Shown: piece by piece, positions 47,903-57,461 of the stretch
How positions within the stretch are numbered: position 1 is the first letter of the stretch
Layout: the number at the start of each line of letters is the position of its first letter
Assembly (NCBI GenBank): GCA_028698215.1
Contig: JAQVDY010000003.1
Coordinates: 70,001 to 127,843 of the forward strand
Length of the DNA: 57,843 nucleotides
DNA from: Actinomycetota bacterium
GTDB lineage: Bacteria; Actinomycetota; Humimicrobiia; Humimicrobiales; Humimicrobiaceae
Direction of reading: 5' to 3'
The notes under the pieces: generated by a model
Database searches by the model: none
What the model was told of the DNA's origin: nothing
What the model saw: the letters and a program-made list of their open reading frames with translations, nothing else
Translations under genes and position numbers: made by a program

Positions 47903-50587
47903 ATGGATATAAGAGAAAAATTTTTAAACTATTTTAAGCAAAAAGGGCATCTAGTATTGCCGTCTGCCAGCCTAGTTCCTGAAGATGATCCCAGTGTGTT
48001 GCTTACCACAGCAGGAATGCAACCTTTTAAACCTTATTATTTGGGAATTAAAAAACCTCCTAAAACCAGAATTTCTACCGTACAGAAATGTTTTAGAACC
48101 AGTGATATTGATAGCGTGGGATACACCGATAGGCATCTTACCTTTTTTGAAATGCTGGGAAATTTTTCCTTTGGTGATTATTTCAAGAAGGAAGCTATAA
48201 ATTTCGCCCTGGATTTTATTATTAATTACCTTGATTTAAAAATAGACAGGTTATGGGTGGCCATATTTAAAGGAGAAGGTAATCTTCCCCGTGACCATGA
48301 AGCCCATAGTCTTTGGTTAGAAGAAGGAATCAGCAAGAAAAGAATCGTTGAATACGGTAAATCTGAAAATTTCTGGGGTCCTGCCGGTGATACAGGTCCC
48401 TGTGGCCCTTGTACTGAGATATATTACGATTTTGGTCCGGAAGTGGGGTGCGGTAAAAAAGATTGCAGCCCGTCCTGTGATTGCGGAAGATTTCTAGAAA
48501 TTTGGAACCTGGTCTTTACACAATATAATTTTAACGGCAAAGAATACGTAGAGCTCCCTTCTAAAAATATTGATACTGGAATGGGCCTGGAAAGAATTGC
48601 CGCGGTTCTGGAGGGAAAATTATCTGTTTTTGATACAAAATTATTTAGCCCTATTATTAATAAAATCAAGGATTTGTCCGATCATGTTAGCAGTAACCTG
48701 TCTCCCCAAGAATACCAGAGGGCTTTAAGGGTTGTAGCTGATCATTGCCGGGCAATTTATTTTTTGATAGCTGACGGGGTTATACCGGCTAATGAAGGCC
48801 GTGGTTATATACTTAGAAGAATTATAAGAAGGGCTATCAGGTTTGGGAAACTATTGGGCATAAAAGGTTATTTTTTAAATGATTTAGGGCAAGTGCTGAT
48901 AGATAACTATAAGGGACCCTATCCCGAATTGGCAGCCAAACAGAAATTTGCTTTTAAAATAATAAGCGATGAAGAAGAAAGGTTTTCCAAAACCCTAAAG
49001 CAGGGAAGTAAGGTTTTGGCTTCTACTATAGAAAACTTAAAATTTCATAAAAATGATTACATTGACCCCAAGGATGCTTTCAGGCTTTATGAAACCTATG
49101 GTTTTCCGGTAGAAGTGACCAGGGAAATACTCCAGGAAAATAATCTTAAACTGGATATGGACCAGTTTGAACATTTTTATAGACAGCATGTAGCTAAATC
49201 CAAACAGCAGACCGTATTTGATAAAAAAGTGGACCATAAGCTTGATCTTTATAAGGAAACAGCTAGGAAGTGTTCAGCTGACTTTACTGGATATCAGGCT
49301 CTTCATACCTCTACTCAGGTGACTCAACTATTTGAAACAAGCCCTAAGCAAGAGTTATCAATAGTGGGCAGCTTAAAAGAAGGACAAAAGGGTGAAATCA
49401 TATTAAAATCTACACCCTTCTATGCTGAAAAAGGCGGCCAGGCTGGAGATAAGGGCAAAATTTATACAGATAAATTTTTATTTGAAGTAGAAGACACCCA
49501 GGTTCCGGTAGAAGGGGTATATATTCACCAGGGAAGGGTAAGTAAGGGTACGGTTAATATTGGTGATATGGTAGAAGCTGAGGTAGAAATAAGTTTCCGC
49601 AAAGATATAAGTAAGAACCATACTGCTACCCACCTGCTGCATTGGGCCCTTAAGGCAGTGTTGGGGGCAGAAATTAATCAAGCTGGGTCGTCTGTGGAAA
49701 ACAGCCGCTTCAGGTTTGATTTTTTATGCTATCAGGCTCCTACCAAGGAACAGTTGGACAAGGTAGAGATGATGGTTAATGCTAAAATACAAAATAATGA
49801 TATAGTCAAGATTTTTGAAACCAGCAAGGAATATGCCCAGGAAATAGGGGCGATTGCCCTTTTTGATGAAAAATATGGTGATTTTGTAAGAGTAGTAGAG
49901 ATTGATAATTATAGCCGGGAACTATGTGGCGGAACCCATGTAAGCAGAACCGGAGAATTAGGGTTGTTTAAAATTATTTCTGAGAGCAGCATAGGTGCCA
50001 ATACAAGGAGAATTGAAGCAATAACTGGCATGCATGCTTATAATATGTTAAAGCAAAAAGCCATACAGGCAGATATGGCTGCTAGGATTTTAGGGGTAGA
50101 CCAGCTAGAAGTTATTAAGGGTATAGAGGCATTAAAAAATAGTTATGATCAGCTTTCAGCCCAGATGGAAAATATAAAAATAAAGCAATTAAGGGATGAT
50201 ATAAGCTCCAAACTTCCTGCTGGACAGGATGGCAAAAAAATAAAGATAATTGCCCAAAATTTAATCCATAATCCTTTAGCTCATGGTTTAGATGCCCAGT
50301 CGTTAGCTGATATAGGGGACCAGATTAAGGATTTAAATCAGCAAAAATCTACGGTTATAATACTGGGACATGCTGTAAACAATAAGCCTGTCTTGATACT
50401 GCAAGCAACACCAGATTTAGTGAAAAAAGGTCTAAACCTGGGTAAAATTGCCAAAGAGAGCGGTAAATTACTGAATGGAGGGGGAGGAGGTAAACCAGAT
50501 TTTGCCCAATCCGGTGGTTCACAGTTATCAAAAATTGATGAGGCTATTAATTTTTCCAAACAAAGGATACTAGAGCAATGCGATTGA
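47903..50587 (+). CDS. alaS: Alanine-tRNA ligase
   Basis: Class II synthetase of 894 residues, full length. Aminoacylation core has TTAGMQPFKPYYLG, RTSDIDSVGYTDRHLTFFEMLGNFSFGDYFK-like sequence and DTGMGLERI. The editing domain zinc site is HTATHLLH near residue 575 and CGGTHVSRTG near 675. The C-terminal C-Ala domain ends with GGGGGKPDFAQSGG. The ATG follows a seven-T run with no Shine-Dalgarno site. No T-box specifier leader is visible; instead the structured RNA at 47685-47880 precedes it. Confidence 0.97.
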   Translation: MDIREKFLNYFKQKGHLVLPSASLVPEDDPSVLLTTAGMQPFKPYYLGIKKPPKTRISTVQKCFRTSDIDSVGYTDRHLTFFEMLGNFSFGDYFKKEAINFALDFIINYLDLKIDRLWVAIFKGEGNLPRDHEAHSLWLEEGISKKRIVEYGKSENFWGPAGDTGPCGPCTEIYYDFGPEVGCGKKDCSPSCDCGRFLEIWNLVFTQYNFNGKEYVELPSKNIDTGMGLERIAAVLEGKLSVFDTKLFSPIINKIKDLSDHVSSNLSPQEYQRALRVVADHCRAIYFLIADGVIPANEGRGYILRRIIRRAIRFGKLLGIKGYFLNDLGQVLIDNYKGPYPELAAKQKFAFKIISDEEERFSKTLKQGSKVLASTIENLKFHKNDYIDPKDAFRLYETYGFPVEVTREILQENNLKLDMDQFEHFYRQHVAKSKQQTVFDKKVDHKLDLYKETARKCSADFTGYQALHTSTQVTQLFETSPKQELSIVGSLKEGQKGEIILKSTPFYAEKGGQAGDKGKIYTDKFLFEVEDTQVPVEGVYIHQGRVSKGTVNIGDMVEAEVEISFRKDISKNHTATHLLHWALKAVLGAEINQAGSSVENSRFRFDFLCYQAPTKEQLDKVEMMVNAKIQNNDIVKIFETSKEYAQEIGAIALFDEKYGDFVRVVEIDNYSRELCGGTHVSRTGELGLFKIISESSIGANTRRIEAITGMHAYNMLKQKAIQADMAARILGVDQLEVIKGIEALKNSYDQLSAQMENIKIKQLRDDISSKLPAGQDGKKIKIIAQNLIHNPLAHGLDAQSLADIGDQIKDLNQQKSTVIILGHAVNNKPVLILQATPDLVKKGLNLGKIAKESGKLLNGGGGGKPDFAQSGGSQLSKIDEAINFSKQRILEQCD

Positions 50588-50967
50588 TGAGCCTTGATAT
50601 AGGGGACAAGAATATTGGTGTCGCCATAAGCAAAAAAGATATCAAGATGGCTATTCCTCATTCCGTACTTCCTCATGACCATATGATTGCAGAAAGCTTA
50701 AAAAAAATTATAGATGAGCATAAAATTGAAAAAATAATAGTGGGTATTCCCTTTAACCTTAAAGGTGAAATTGGTTATCAAGGTAAAAAAGTAATTGATT
50801 TTATAGACAAATATATTAAACCCCATGGTTTGCCTATAGTCCAATATGATGAAAGGTTTAGCACCAAGCTTTGTGAATTTAAAAATAAAAAAGATAAGAC
50901 TAAGCAAATAGATAAATATTCTGCCTGTGTAATATTAAATGATTATATAACCAGATATGAGAAATAA
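50578..50967 (+). CDS. ruvX: RuvX/YqgF-family nuclease (YrrK)
   Basis: A 129-residue RNase H-fold protein, a putative Holliday junction resolvase also implicated in 16S rRNA 5' processing. Motifs are SLDIGDKNIGVA, VGIPFNLKGEIG and YDERFSTK, with acidic residues in the expected places. Overlaps the alaS end by 10 nt and mltG by 11 nt. Confidence 0.93.
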   Translation: MRLMSLDIGDKNIGVAISKKDIKMAIPHSVLPHDHMIAESLKKIIDEHKIEKIIVGIPFNLKGEIGYQGKKVIDFIDKYIKPHGLPIVQYDERFSTKLCEFKNKKDKTKQIDKYSACVILNDYITRYEK

Positions 50968-51952
50968 AATTTTTACCATTATAATTTTAATGCTGGCCTT
51001 AATTATTTTTACCAGCTGCAGCCTGGTAGCTGTCCAGAAAGAACCTGAAATTGAAAAAGGTATGCCAATAGAAATAGAGATTAAAGAAGGCATGAATCTT
51101 ACCCAGATTTCCCAGCTTTTACAGGACGAGGGAGTAGTAGAAAATGGTTTTGTTTTCCGGCTTTACGTTCAACAGCAACAAAAAGAAACTGCACTGCTTC
51201 CAGGGACCTATACTTTAATTACTGGCTCTGAAATGGAAGTTGTGCTGGATACTATTACCGCAGGGCCCAAGATAGTTACCTATAAACTAATTATACCCGA
51301 AGGGTTTACGCTCGATCAAATAAAAGAAAGGGTGGCACAGCTTCCCTTTATCCACTCTTCAGATATGGAACAGGCTATGCAAATAGGAAATTATGATTAT
51401 TCCTTTCTGGAAGGAGCCGAAAGCCTGGAAGGATTTTTGTTTCCAAAAACCTATGAATTAACCGCTGATTATACCGCTAAAGATATAATCGGTCTTCTTA
51501 TTTCCCAATACCAATTAGAGACTAGTTCTCTTGATTATTCCTGGGCCGGTCAAAACGATTTGACTCCTTACCAGATACTGATAATAGCTTCTTTAATTGA
51601 AAGGGAGGCCTATGTAGCGGAAGAAAGAGAGCTGATTTCAGCAGTAATTCATAACCGACTGGAAATAGGTATGCCTTTGGGCATTGATGCTACCATAAGA
51701 TATGGCCTTGATAAATGGGACCAGGATTTAACTGTGTCGGACTTACAAACAGATTCGCCCTATAATACCAGGCTATATGCAGGGCTGATACCCACACCTA
51801 TATGTAATCCCGGCCTGGAAGCAATCCGGGCAGCCCTTTCACCAGCAGATGTAGATTACCTTTATTTTGTAGTTACAGATGAAGAAAAGCATACTCATTC
51901 TTTTTCAACAACGCTTGACCAGCATGAACAAAATATTAACAACTCCCCATAA
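50957..51952 (+). CDS. mltG: Endolytic murein transglycosylase MltG, lipoprotein-like
   Basis: Cuts nascent glycan strands and so sets their length, anchored in the cytoplasmic membrane. It has 331 residues of the YceG family. The catalytic Glu lies in IIASLIEREAYV, with IHNRLEIGMPLGIDATIRYGL and YNTRLYAGLIPTPICNPG also conserved. The N terminus (IIILMLALIIFTSC) ends in a lipobox-like Cys near residue 21 instead of the usual longer membrane anchor, so it may be lipid-anchored. Overlaps ruvX and trmR. Confidence 0.92.
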   Translation: MRNKIFTIIILMLALIIFTSCSLVAVQKEPEIEKGMPIEIEIKEGMNLTQISQLLQDEGVVENGFVFRLYVQQQQKETALLPGTYTLITGSEMEVVLDTITAGPKIVTYKLIIPEGFTLDQIKERVAQLPFIHSSDMEQAMQIGNYDYSFLEGAESLEGFLFPKTYELTADYTAKDIIGLLISQYQLETSSLDYSWAGQNDLTPYQILIIASLIEREAYVAEERELISAVIHNRLEIGMPLGIDATIRYGLDKWDQDLTVSDLQTDSPYNTRLYAGLIPTPICNPGLEAIRAALSPADVDYLYFVVTDEEKHTHSFSTTLDQHEQNINNSP

Positions 51953-52559
51953 TTTTTGGGAAAAATATCAGGAAAAACAACGGATATTAGAAAATTACCG
52001 TAAGAAAGCAATTAAAGAGAAAATACCAGTCTTAAAACCGGAAGCGGGTAGTTTTATCAGTTTTTTTTGCTGGCTGAAGAAACCAAAAAGCATATTGGAA
52101 ATAGGCTGCGGTTGTGGATATTCCTCTTATTTTTTAATAGAAAACCTAATGCAGGGCTCGTATATCGGTATTGATTTAAATAAAAAGAGGGCAGAAAAGG
52201 CAGAAAGCTTTCTGGCTGAGAACTTCAATACCAAAAACATCAGTATTATCACCGGTGATGCCTTGATTGTAATTTCAGAAATAGACCAGAAATTTGATTT
52301 GGTATTTATCGATGGGGCCAAATACCAATACCCTGATTACCTACAGGCATTAATGGGAAAAGTGAAACGGCATGGCTATATCATAGCAGATAATATTTTT
52401 TACTTAAATAGACTACCTGGGACAAATTTAGATAAACACCATAAAAATAGTGGCCAGGGTATAAAAGACTATTTGCAATTAATAAAAAATACTAATAATT
52501 TTAATAGTACTATCTATAATATAGGTGACGGTTTATCTGTATCTGAGGTTTTATTATGA
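51924..52559 (+). CDS. trmR: Class I SAM methyltransferase, probable tRNA 5-hydroxyuridine methyltransferase TrmR
   Basis: A 211-residue O-methyltransferase of the YrrM/caffeoyl-CoA family. SAM motif I is ILEIGCGCGYSS; DLVFIDGAKYQYPDYL and GYIIADNIFY are the metal-binding and acidic segments. In Bacillus subtilis YrrM (TrmR) methylates ho5U34 in tRNA and sits between mltG and the U32 hydroxylase genes, exactly the order here, which makes this role likely. ATG 51924 is preferred; a longer start at 51879 lies deeper inside mltG. Confidence 0.8.
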   Translation: MNKILTTPHNFWEKYQEKQRILENYRKKAIKEKIPVLKPEAGSFISFFCWLKKPKSILEIGCGCGYSSYFLIENLMQGSYIGIDLNKKRAEKAESFLAENFNTKNISIITGDALIVISEIDQKFDLVFIDGAKYQYPDYLQALMGKVKRHGYIIADNIFYLNRLPGTNLDKHHKNSGQGIKDYLQLIKNTNNFNSTIYNIGDGLSVSEVLL

Positions 52560-53785
52560 ATAATATAAAGCTGCCCGAATTATTAGTTCCGGCAAACAAC
52601 CTTAATACCTTAAAATATGCTATAAATTATGGAGCAGATGCGGTTTATGTGGGGGGAAAGGATTTTAACCTGCGCAGTATCAGGGGCAATTTTAGTTTTA
52701 ACCAGCTAAAACAGGGAATAGATTATGCCCGCCAAAGAAAGGTAAAAGTATATTTTACCCTAAATTCCATAGTTGCAGAAAATCAGCTTGATAGTTTGGT
52801 CAATTTTATAGAGCAACTGAAATCAATTAATCCTGATGCTTTAATAGTAGCCGATACCGGAGTATTCGCCCTGGTTAGAAAATTATGGCCTGAAGCTTTA
52901 ATTCATATCAGTACCCAGGCCAACACCTCTAACAGTATGGCTGTAAACTTCTGGGCAAGACTGGGTGCAAAAAGAATAAATATGGCCCGTGAAGTTACTT
53001 TTAATGATTTAAAGGAAATCAAAGGTAAAGCCCAAATTGAAATAGAGGTATTTGCCCATGGAGCCCTATGTATTTCCTATTCAGGTCGCTGTATGCTATC
53101 CAAATACATGAGTGGCCGAGATGCCAATCAAGGAAAATGCGCCCATAGCTGTAGATGGAAATACTATCTTATGGAAGAAGAGAGGCCTAATCTATTTTTT
53201 CCTGTTATTTCTGACCATTCAGGCACTTATATTTACAATTCCAGGGATCTCTGCCTGCTTTCACGGTTAAAGGATTTGGTGAATTTAAAGATAGATAGCC
53301 TCAAAATTGAAGGCAGGATGAAAACTGAAAATTATGTAGGCCAAGTAACCTGGGTTTACCGCAAGGCACTGGACTACATTAAAGATAGTAAGCTGGATCA
53401 GGAGAAAATAGAATATCTTATCCAACAACTGGATAAAGCATCTCATCGAAATTTCACTTTGGGTTTCATGTTTTTAAAAGAAAGGCAGGAACTTGAAGAT
53501 AACGATAATGTAGGTTATATAAAAAAATATAGCTTTGCGGGAGTATACAAAGACTACAGCGCCCATTTTAATGGTCCTGTCATATCTGTTAAGAATCAAT
53601 TTAAGTTAGGACAAATCCTGGATATAGTACAACCTTTTAAAGATCCTGTAGAGGTAAAGGTAAATAGAATTATTAATGATAAGGCAGGGCAGGAGATTGA
53701 TTGTGCCAACCCTAATGACGAGATAGTGCTGCCCGGTATAGGCAATATTGACAAATATTCTCTGCTTAGAGTTAAACTGGTATAA
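52556..53785 (+). CDS. trhP: U32 peptidase-family protein, probable tRNA uridine(34) hydroxylase TrhP
   Basis: A 409-residue U32 protein. Family motifs are PELLVPANNLNTLKYAINYGADAVYVGG, ISTQANTSN and EVFAHGALCISYSGRCMLS, followed by GKCAHSCRWKY; the four cysteines fit an Fe-S site. TrhP makes 5-hydroxyuridine at tRNA position 34 in a prephenate-dependent reaction, supplying the substrate of TrmR encoded just upstream. Only one U32 gene is present, whereas B. subtilis has two. Overlaps trmR by 4 bp. Confidence 0.85.
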   Translation: MNNIKLPELLVPANNLNTLKYAINYGADAVYVGGKDFNLRSIRGNFSFNQLKQGIDYARQRKVKVYFTLNSIVAENQLDSLVNFIEQLKSINPDALIVADTGVFALVRKLWPEALIHISTQANTSNSMAVNFWARLGAKRINMAREVTFNDLKEIKGKAQIEIEVFAHGALCISYSGRCMLSKYMSGRDANQGKCAHSCRWKYYLMEEERPNLFFPVISDHSGTYIYNSRDLCLLSRLKDLVNLKIDSLKIEGRMKTENYVGQVTWVYRKALDYIKDSKLDQEKIEYLIQQLDKASHRNFTLGFMFLKERQELEDNDNVGYIKKYSFAGVYKDYSAHFNGPVISVKNQFKLGQILDIVQPFKDPVEVKVNRIINDKAGQEIDCANPNDEIVLPGIGNIDKYSLLRVKLV

Positions 53786-53817
53786 TTCTGTTTATAATAA
53801 AGGCTAAAAGCGGTAAA

Positions 53818-54090
53818 ATGAAAACATTTAAAATAATGCTATCGGGAAGAGTGCAAGGAGTGGGCTTCCGTTATTTTACTGAATCCAGGGCTCATAAATA
53901 TAATATAAAAGGATATGTGTGCAATACCCCTGATTATAAAGTTGAAATACTGGGACAGGGGGAAGAAGAGGAGTTAGAGCAGTTTATAGAAGAAATAAAG
54001 AAAGGCCCTGCTTATTCAGTTGTTACGGATGTTCAGATCCAGCCTATTGTTAATCCTAAAAATTATTATTCTTTTGATATAAAATTTTAA
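53818..54090 (+). CDS. acyP: Acylphosphatase
   Basis: Hydrolyses carboxyl-phosphate bonds such as acetyl phosphate. It has 90 residues, the full domain. The phosphate-binding loop is SGRVQGVGFRYF with catalytic Arg18; Asn36 in GYVCNTPD is the second catalytic residue. Starts 33 bp after trhP without a strong ribosome site (AAAGCGGTAAA). Confidence 0.94.
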   Translation: MKTFKIMLSGRVQGVGFRYFTESRAHKYNIKGYVCNTPDYKVEILGQGEEEELEQFIEEIKKGPAYSVVTDVQIQPIVNPKNYYSFDIKF

Positions 54091-54096
54091 ACTACT

Positions 54097-54975
54097 ATGA
54101 TTGATTCTAATACCAGAATGCTGGCCGTGGTCGGATATCCCTGCCGCCACAGTCTCTCGCCGGCAATTCATAATTATTTTATAAAAAAAGCACAATATAA
54201 TGCTGCCTATGTTGCTTTTGAATTTAGCCCTGACCATTTTGACTGTGTCTTCGATGGTATGGTAGCCATGAATTTCATTGGTTTTAATGTGACTATGCCC
54301 TACAAACAAGAAGCATACAGAAAAGTAGATAGCTTGAGCGAGGCCGCCGCTGCCACTGAATCAGTAAATACAGTCAAAATATTACCCGGGTTTAAAACCA
54401 AGGGTTTTAATACTGATATTAACGGTTTAATTAATTGCCTTAAAAACAAAGATTTTAAATGGAAATCCTCACAAGCTTTGGTTCTAGGAGCAGGGGGAGC
54501 GGCCAGAAGCAGCATATATGGTTTGCTAACTAAAAAAATAAAAAAAATATATATATACAATCGCAGCCTGGATCGTGCAAAAAATATTAGAAAATTATTT
54601 AATAATGATGATAGAATAGAGATAATAAAATATTTGAATAATGTAAATGTTAAAGAAATTAACCTTATAATAAATTGCACTCCCATAGGTATGACCATAG
54701 ACGATAATTTAGGGAATAAAATGCCCATACCGGAAAATTGGGACCTATATGGTAAATTTGTAGTAGAAATGGTTTACAAACCAGTGGAAACCTTGCTGGC
54801 AGTAAAAGCTAAAAAACAGAAAGCCGTACTCATAAATGGTTGGGATATTCTGTTAAGCCAGGCTGCATTCTCTTTTAAAATATGGTTTAGCCAGGATAAT
54901 ATACCAGATACCGAAGAAATTAATAAAAAATTAAAAAAATTGATCCAAAACGGAGGTTTGCATGGATTTAAATGA
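54097..54975 (+). CDS. aroE: Shikimate dehydrogenase
   Basis: Reduces 3-dehydroshikimate to shikimate in aromatic amino acid synthesis. It has 292 residues. Seen are VVGYPCRHSLSPAIHNYF (shikimate Ser-x-Ser), FNVTMPYKQEA with catalytic Lys, GFNTDINGL with catalytic Asp, and the nucleotide loop LGAGGAARSS. The 3' end overlaps pilT by 14 bp, so an anabolic gene and a pilus gene are cotranscribed. Confidence 0.95.
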   Translation: MIDSNTRMLAVVGYPCRHSLSPAIHNYFIKKAQYNAAYVAFEFSPDHFDCVFDGMVAMNFIGFNVTMPYKQEAYRKVDSLSEAAAATESVNTVKILPGFKTKGFNTDINGLINCLKNKDFKWKSSQALVLGAGGAARSSIYGLLTKKIKKIYIYNRSLDRAKNIRKLFNNDDRIEIIKYLNNVNVKEINLIINCTPIGMTIDDNLGNKMPIPENWDLYGKFVVEMVYKPVETLLAVKAKKQKAVLINGWDILLSQAAFSFKIWFSQDNIPDTEEINKKLKKLIQNGGLHGFK

Positions 54976-56017
54976 AATACTAAAAGAAGCAGTGCAATTA
55001 AATGCTTCCGATATTCATATAGCTGCTTTCCAACCTCCCATATTTAGGATAAACGGTAAGCTTGTAAAAACAGATAACTTACAGGAACTGGGCTCTGAAC
55101 AGATTAAATCCTTATTACTAAATATTATAGATGAGCACCAAAAGAACCACCTGTTTGCAGAGAAGGAATTGGATTTTTCTTATTCCCTACCCGGAATTAG
55201 CAGATTCAGGGTTAATTATTTTTTCCAGAGGAATAGCTTAAGTGCTGCTTTCCGAGTTATTAAAGCAAAAATTGCTACTATAGAAGAACTGCGGTTGCCT
55301 CCCCAAATTAAGGAATTTGCTGCTTACCCCCGCGGATTGGTGCTGGTAACCGGTCCTACAGGTAGTGGTAAATCTACTACTTTGGCTGCTATCATTGACC
55401 TTATTAATGAAAACCGGGTAGAAAATATTATAACTATTGAAGATCCAATAGAATACCTGTATAAACATAAAAAAAGTTTAATTTCCCAAAGGGAAGTAGG
55501 CTCTGACACTAAATCCTTTGCCAATGCTTTAAAATACGTGTTAAGGGAAGACCCGGATATTATTTTAGTAGGCGAGATGAGGGATCTGGAAACCATCTCC
55601 AGCGCCTTGACTGCTGCTGAGACCGGTCATCTTGTCTTTTCTACTCTCCATACCCAAGATGCAGCCCAAACCCTGGATCGAGTAGTAGATATATTTCCCC
55701 CTCATCAGCAGCAACAGGTCAGGATACAGCTTTCAGGTACATTAAAAGCCGTTCTGGTTCAGCAACTTATTCCCACTATCGATAACCAGGGGAGGGTACC
55801 TGCTGTGGAATTAATGTTCAGCAATGTTGCTATTAGAAACTTGATTAGGGAAATGAAAACACATCAAATCTATTCTGCTATCCAGTCTGGTGGCAGGCGG
55901 GGAATGATAACTATGGACATGTCTTTAGCTGATTTATACCGGAAAGGCTTGATTTCCAGGGAGATTGCTTTGGAGAAATGCCACCATAGAGAGGATATGG
56001 AAAGGATGCTGGGTTAA
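54962..56017 (+). CDS. pilT: Type IV pilus retraction ATPase PilT
   Basis: Hexameric ATPase that powers pilus retraction on the cytoplasmic face. It has 351 residues. Walker A is GPTGSGKST near residue 130, the Asp box IITIEDPIEYL, Walker B DPDIILVGEMRD, and the His box TGHLVFSTLHTQDA. The retraction-specific AIRNLIRE motif near residue 285 separates it from PilB. Start ATG after GGAGG inside aroE. pilC follows after 5 bp. Confidence 0.95.
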   Translation: MDLNEILKEAVQLNASDIHIAAFQPPIFRINGKLVKTDNLQELGSEQIKSLLLNIIDEHQKNHLFAEKELDFSYSLPGISRFRVNYFFQRNSLSAAFRVIKAKIATIEELRLPPQIKEFAAYPRGLVLVTGPTGSGKSTTLAAIIDLINENRVENIITIEDPIEYLYKHKKSLISQREVGSDTKSFANALKYVLREDPDIILVGEMRDLETISSALTAAETGHLVFSTLHTQDAAQTLDRVVDIFPPHQQQQVRIQLSGTLKAVLVQQLIPTIDNQGRVPAVELMFSNVAIRNLIREMKTHQIYSAIQSGGRRGMITMDMSLADLYRKGLISREIALEKCHHREDMERMLG

Positions 56018-56022
56018 AATAT

Positions 56023-57243
56023 ATGGCTTCCTATAATTTTAGAGCAAGAAACAGCCAGGGGGAACTGATTGAAGATACTATGGACTCTCCCAGCCAGGAA
56101 GCTGTTTTAGCAAGATTAAAAGAGATGAACTATTTTGTCATTGAGGTAAAAGAAGCAAAACCATCATTTAAAAATATAAGTTTTGATATTGGTTTTCTTA
56201 ATCGCATAAAATTAAGAGACCTGGGGGTTTTTACCCGCCAATTCTCTACCCTTATCTCTTCCGGAATGTCCTTAATAGAATCTTTGGAAGTACTGAGGGA
56301 ACAGACCACCAATAAAAAGTTTTCTGAAATTATCTTAAATATAAGGCGGAGCATTGAATCCGGACTGACCTTATCTGAATCAATGGCCAAACATCCCCAA
56401 TTATTTACCAAACTGTATATAAGCATGATAAGCGCTGGTGAATCAGCAGGGGTATTGGACCAGACACTGGACAAATTAGCTAATTTTTTAGAGAAGGAAG
56501 AGAATATACGCCTGCAGATTAATAATAAAACAGCTTATCCCAAGTTTGTTTTAGGTTTTGCTGTAATTATCATGGCCGCTATTATTATTTTTATTGTCCC
56601 TACTTTCCAAGGGATATATGAAGAACTGGGGGCTGAGCTTCCAGTTTTAACCAAAGCCATCATTTCTATTGGGGATCTTTTCAAAAAATGGTACACCTAC
56701 ATCATATTAATAATTTTAGTCCTGGGAGGAAGGCTTGCCTTCAAAAAATTTATAGCTACTCCCCGGGGAAAATATATCATTGATAATTTTAAGATCAGCA
56801 TCCCCAAAATAGGTGAAATCATTAAAAAAATCGCCCTGGCTAGGTTTTCACGTATTTTCGGAACCTTGATTTCGGCTGGAGTCCCCCTGCTTAGGGCCCT
56901 GGATATCATTAAGGGTGTATCCGATAACTCTATCATTGATAATGCCCTGGAAGATATAAAGAACAACATTAGCGAGGGAGAAAGCATTTCTATCCCTATG
57001 TCCAAGTATAAAGTATTTACCCCTATGATGGTACAAATGGTGGCAGTAGGGGAACGGTCAGGTTCGCTGGACAATATCCTAATCAAGGTAGCTGATTTCT
57101 ACGATCAGGAAGTATCTTCCTCCATTGACACTATCATAACCGTGCTGGAGCCGGTTATGCTGCTAGTGGTAGCGGTTATGGTGGCCATAATAGTCCTCTC
57201 CTTATACCTGCCTCTGTTTAATGTTTATCAGTATATAAGTTAA
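56023..57243 (+). CDS. pilC: Type IV pilus / type II secretion inner-membrane platform protein PilC
   Basis: A 406-residue membrane protein that couples the ATPases to pilin assembly. It has two T2SSF domains with repeated motifs (FTRQFSTLISSGMSLIESL at about 70 and FSRIFGTLISAGVPLLRAL at about 273). Membrane helices lie at about 173-192, 222-240 and 378-400. A short N-terminal MASYNFRARNSQGELIEDT domain is typical. The extension ATPase PilB is not in the window. Confidence 0.95.
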   Translation: MASYNFRARNSQGELIEDTMDSPSQEAVLARLKEMNYFVIEVKEAKPSFKNISFDIGFLNRIKLRDLGVFTRQFSTLISSGMSLIESLEVLREQTTNKKFSEIILNIRRSIESGLTLSESMAKHPQLFTKLYISMISAGESAGVLDQTLDKLANFLEKEENIRLQINNKTAYPKFVLGFAVIIMAAIIIFIVPTFQGIYEELGAELPVLTKAIISIGDLFKKWYTYIILIILVLGGRLAFKKFIATPRGKYIIDNFKISIPKIGEIIKKIALARFSRIFGTLISAGVPLLRALDIIKGVSDNSIIDNALEDIKNNISEGESISIPMSKYKVFTPMMVQMVAVGERSGSLDNILIKVADFYDQEVSSSIDTIITVLEPVMLLVVAVMVAIIVLSLYLPLFNVYQYIS

Positions 57244-57461
57244 TAGAAAATTCCCAATAAATTTCTTGACATTCTAAAATAATATGTTAAATTATTATTT
57301 AAATAATCTATTTATAAATATATTCTATATTTAATAAATAGTATAATATAGATATATATTTATATTTATTATTATATATAAAAAATATATTTTTTTATTT
57401 TACTATTGAAGTAACAAGTAATAATTAAAGGCCAAAAGCATTTTTATTTAAGGGAGGTAGA
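57244..57461 (+). promoter_or_regulatory. Very AT-rich pilin leader with promoters
   Basis: This 218-bp gap is almost pure A/T. TTGACA at 57266-57271 with TAAATT 16 bp on (57288-57293, preceded by TG) is one promoter; a second TATAAT lies at 57342-57347. The leader ends with the strong ribosome site GGGAGGT at 57452-57458. No other gene or repeat family is visible. A long, AT-rich, double-start leader suits a highly expressed pilin. Confidence 0.5.
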
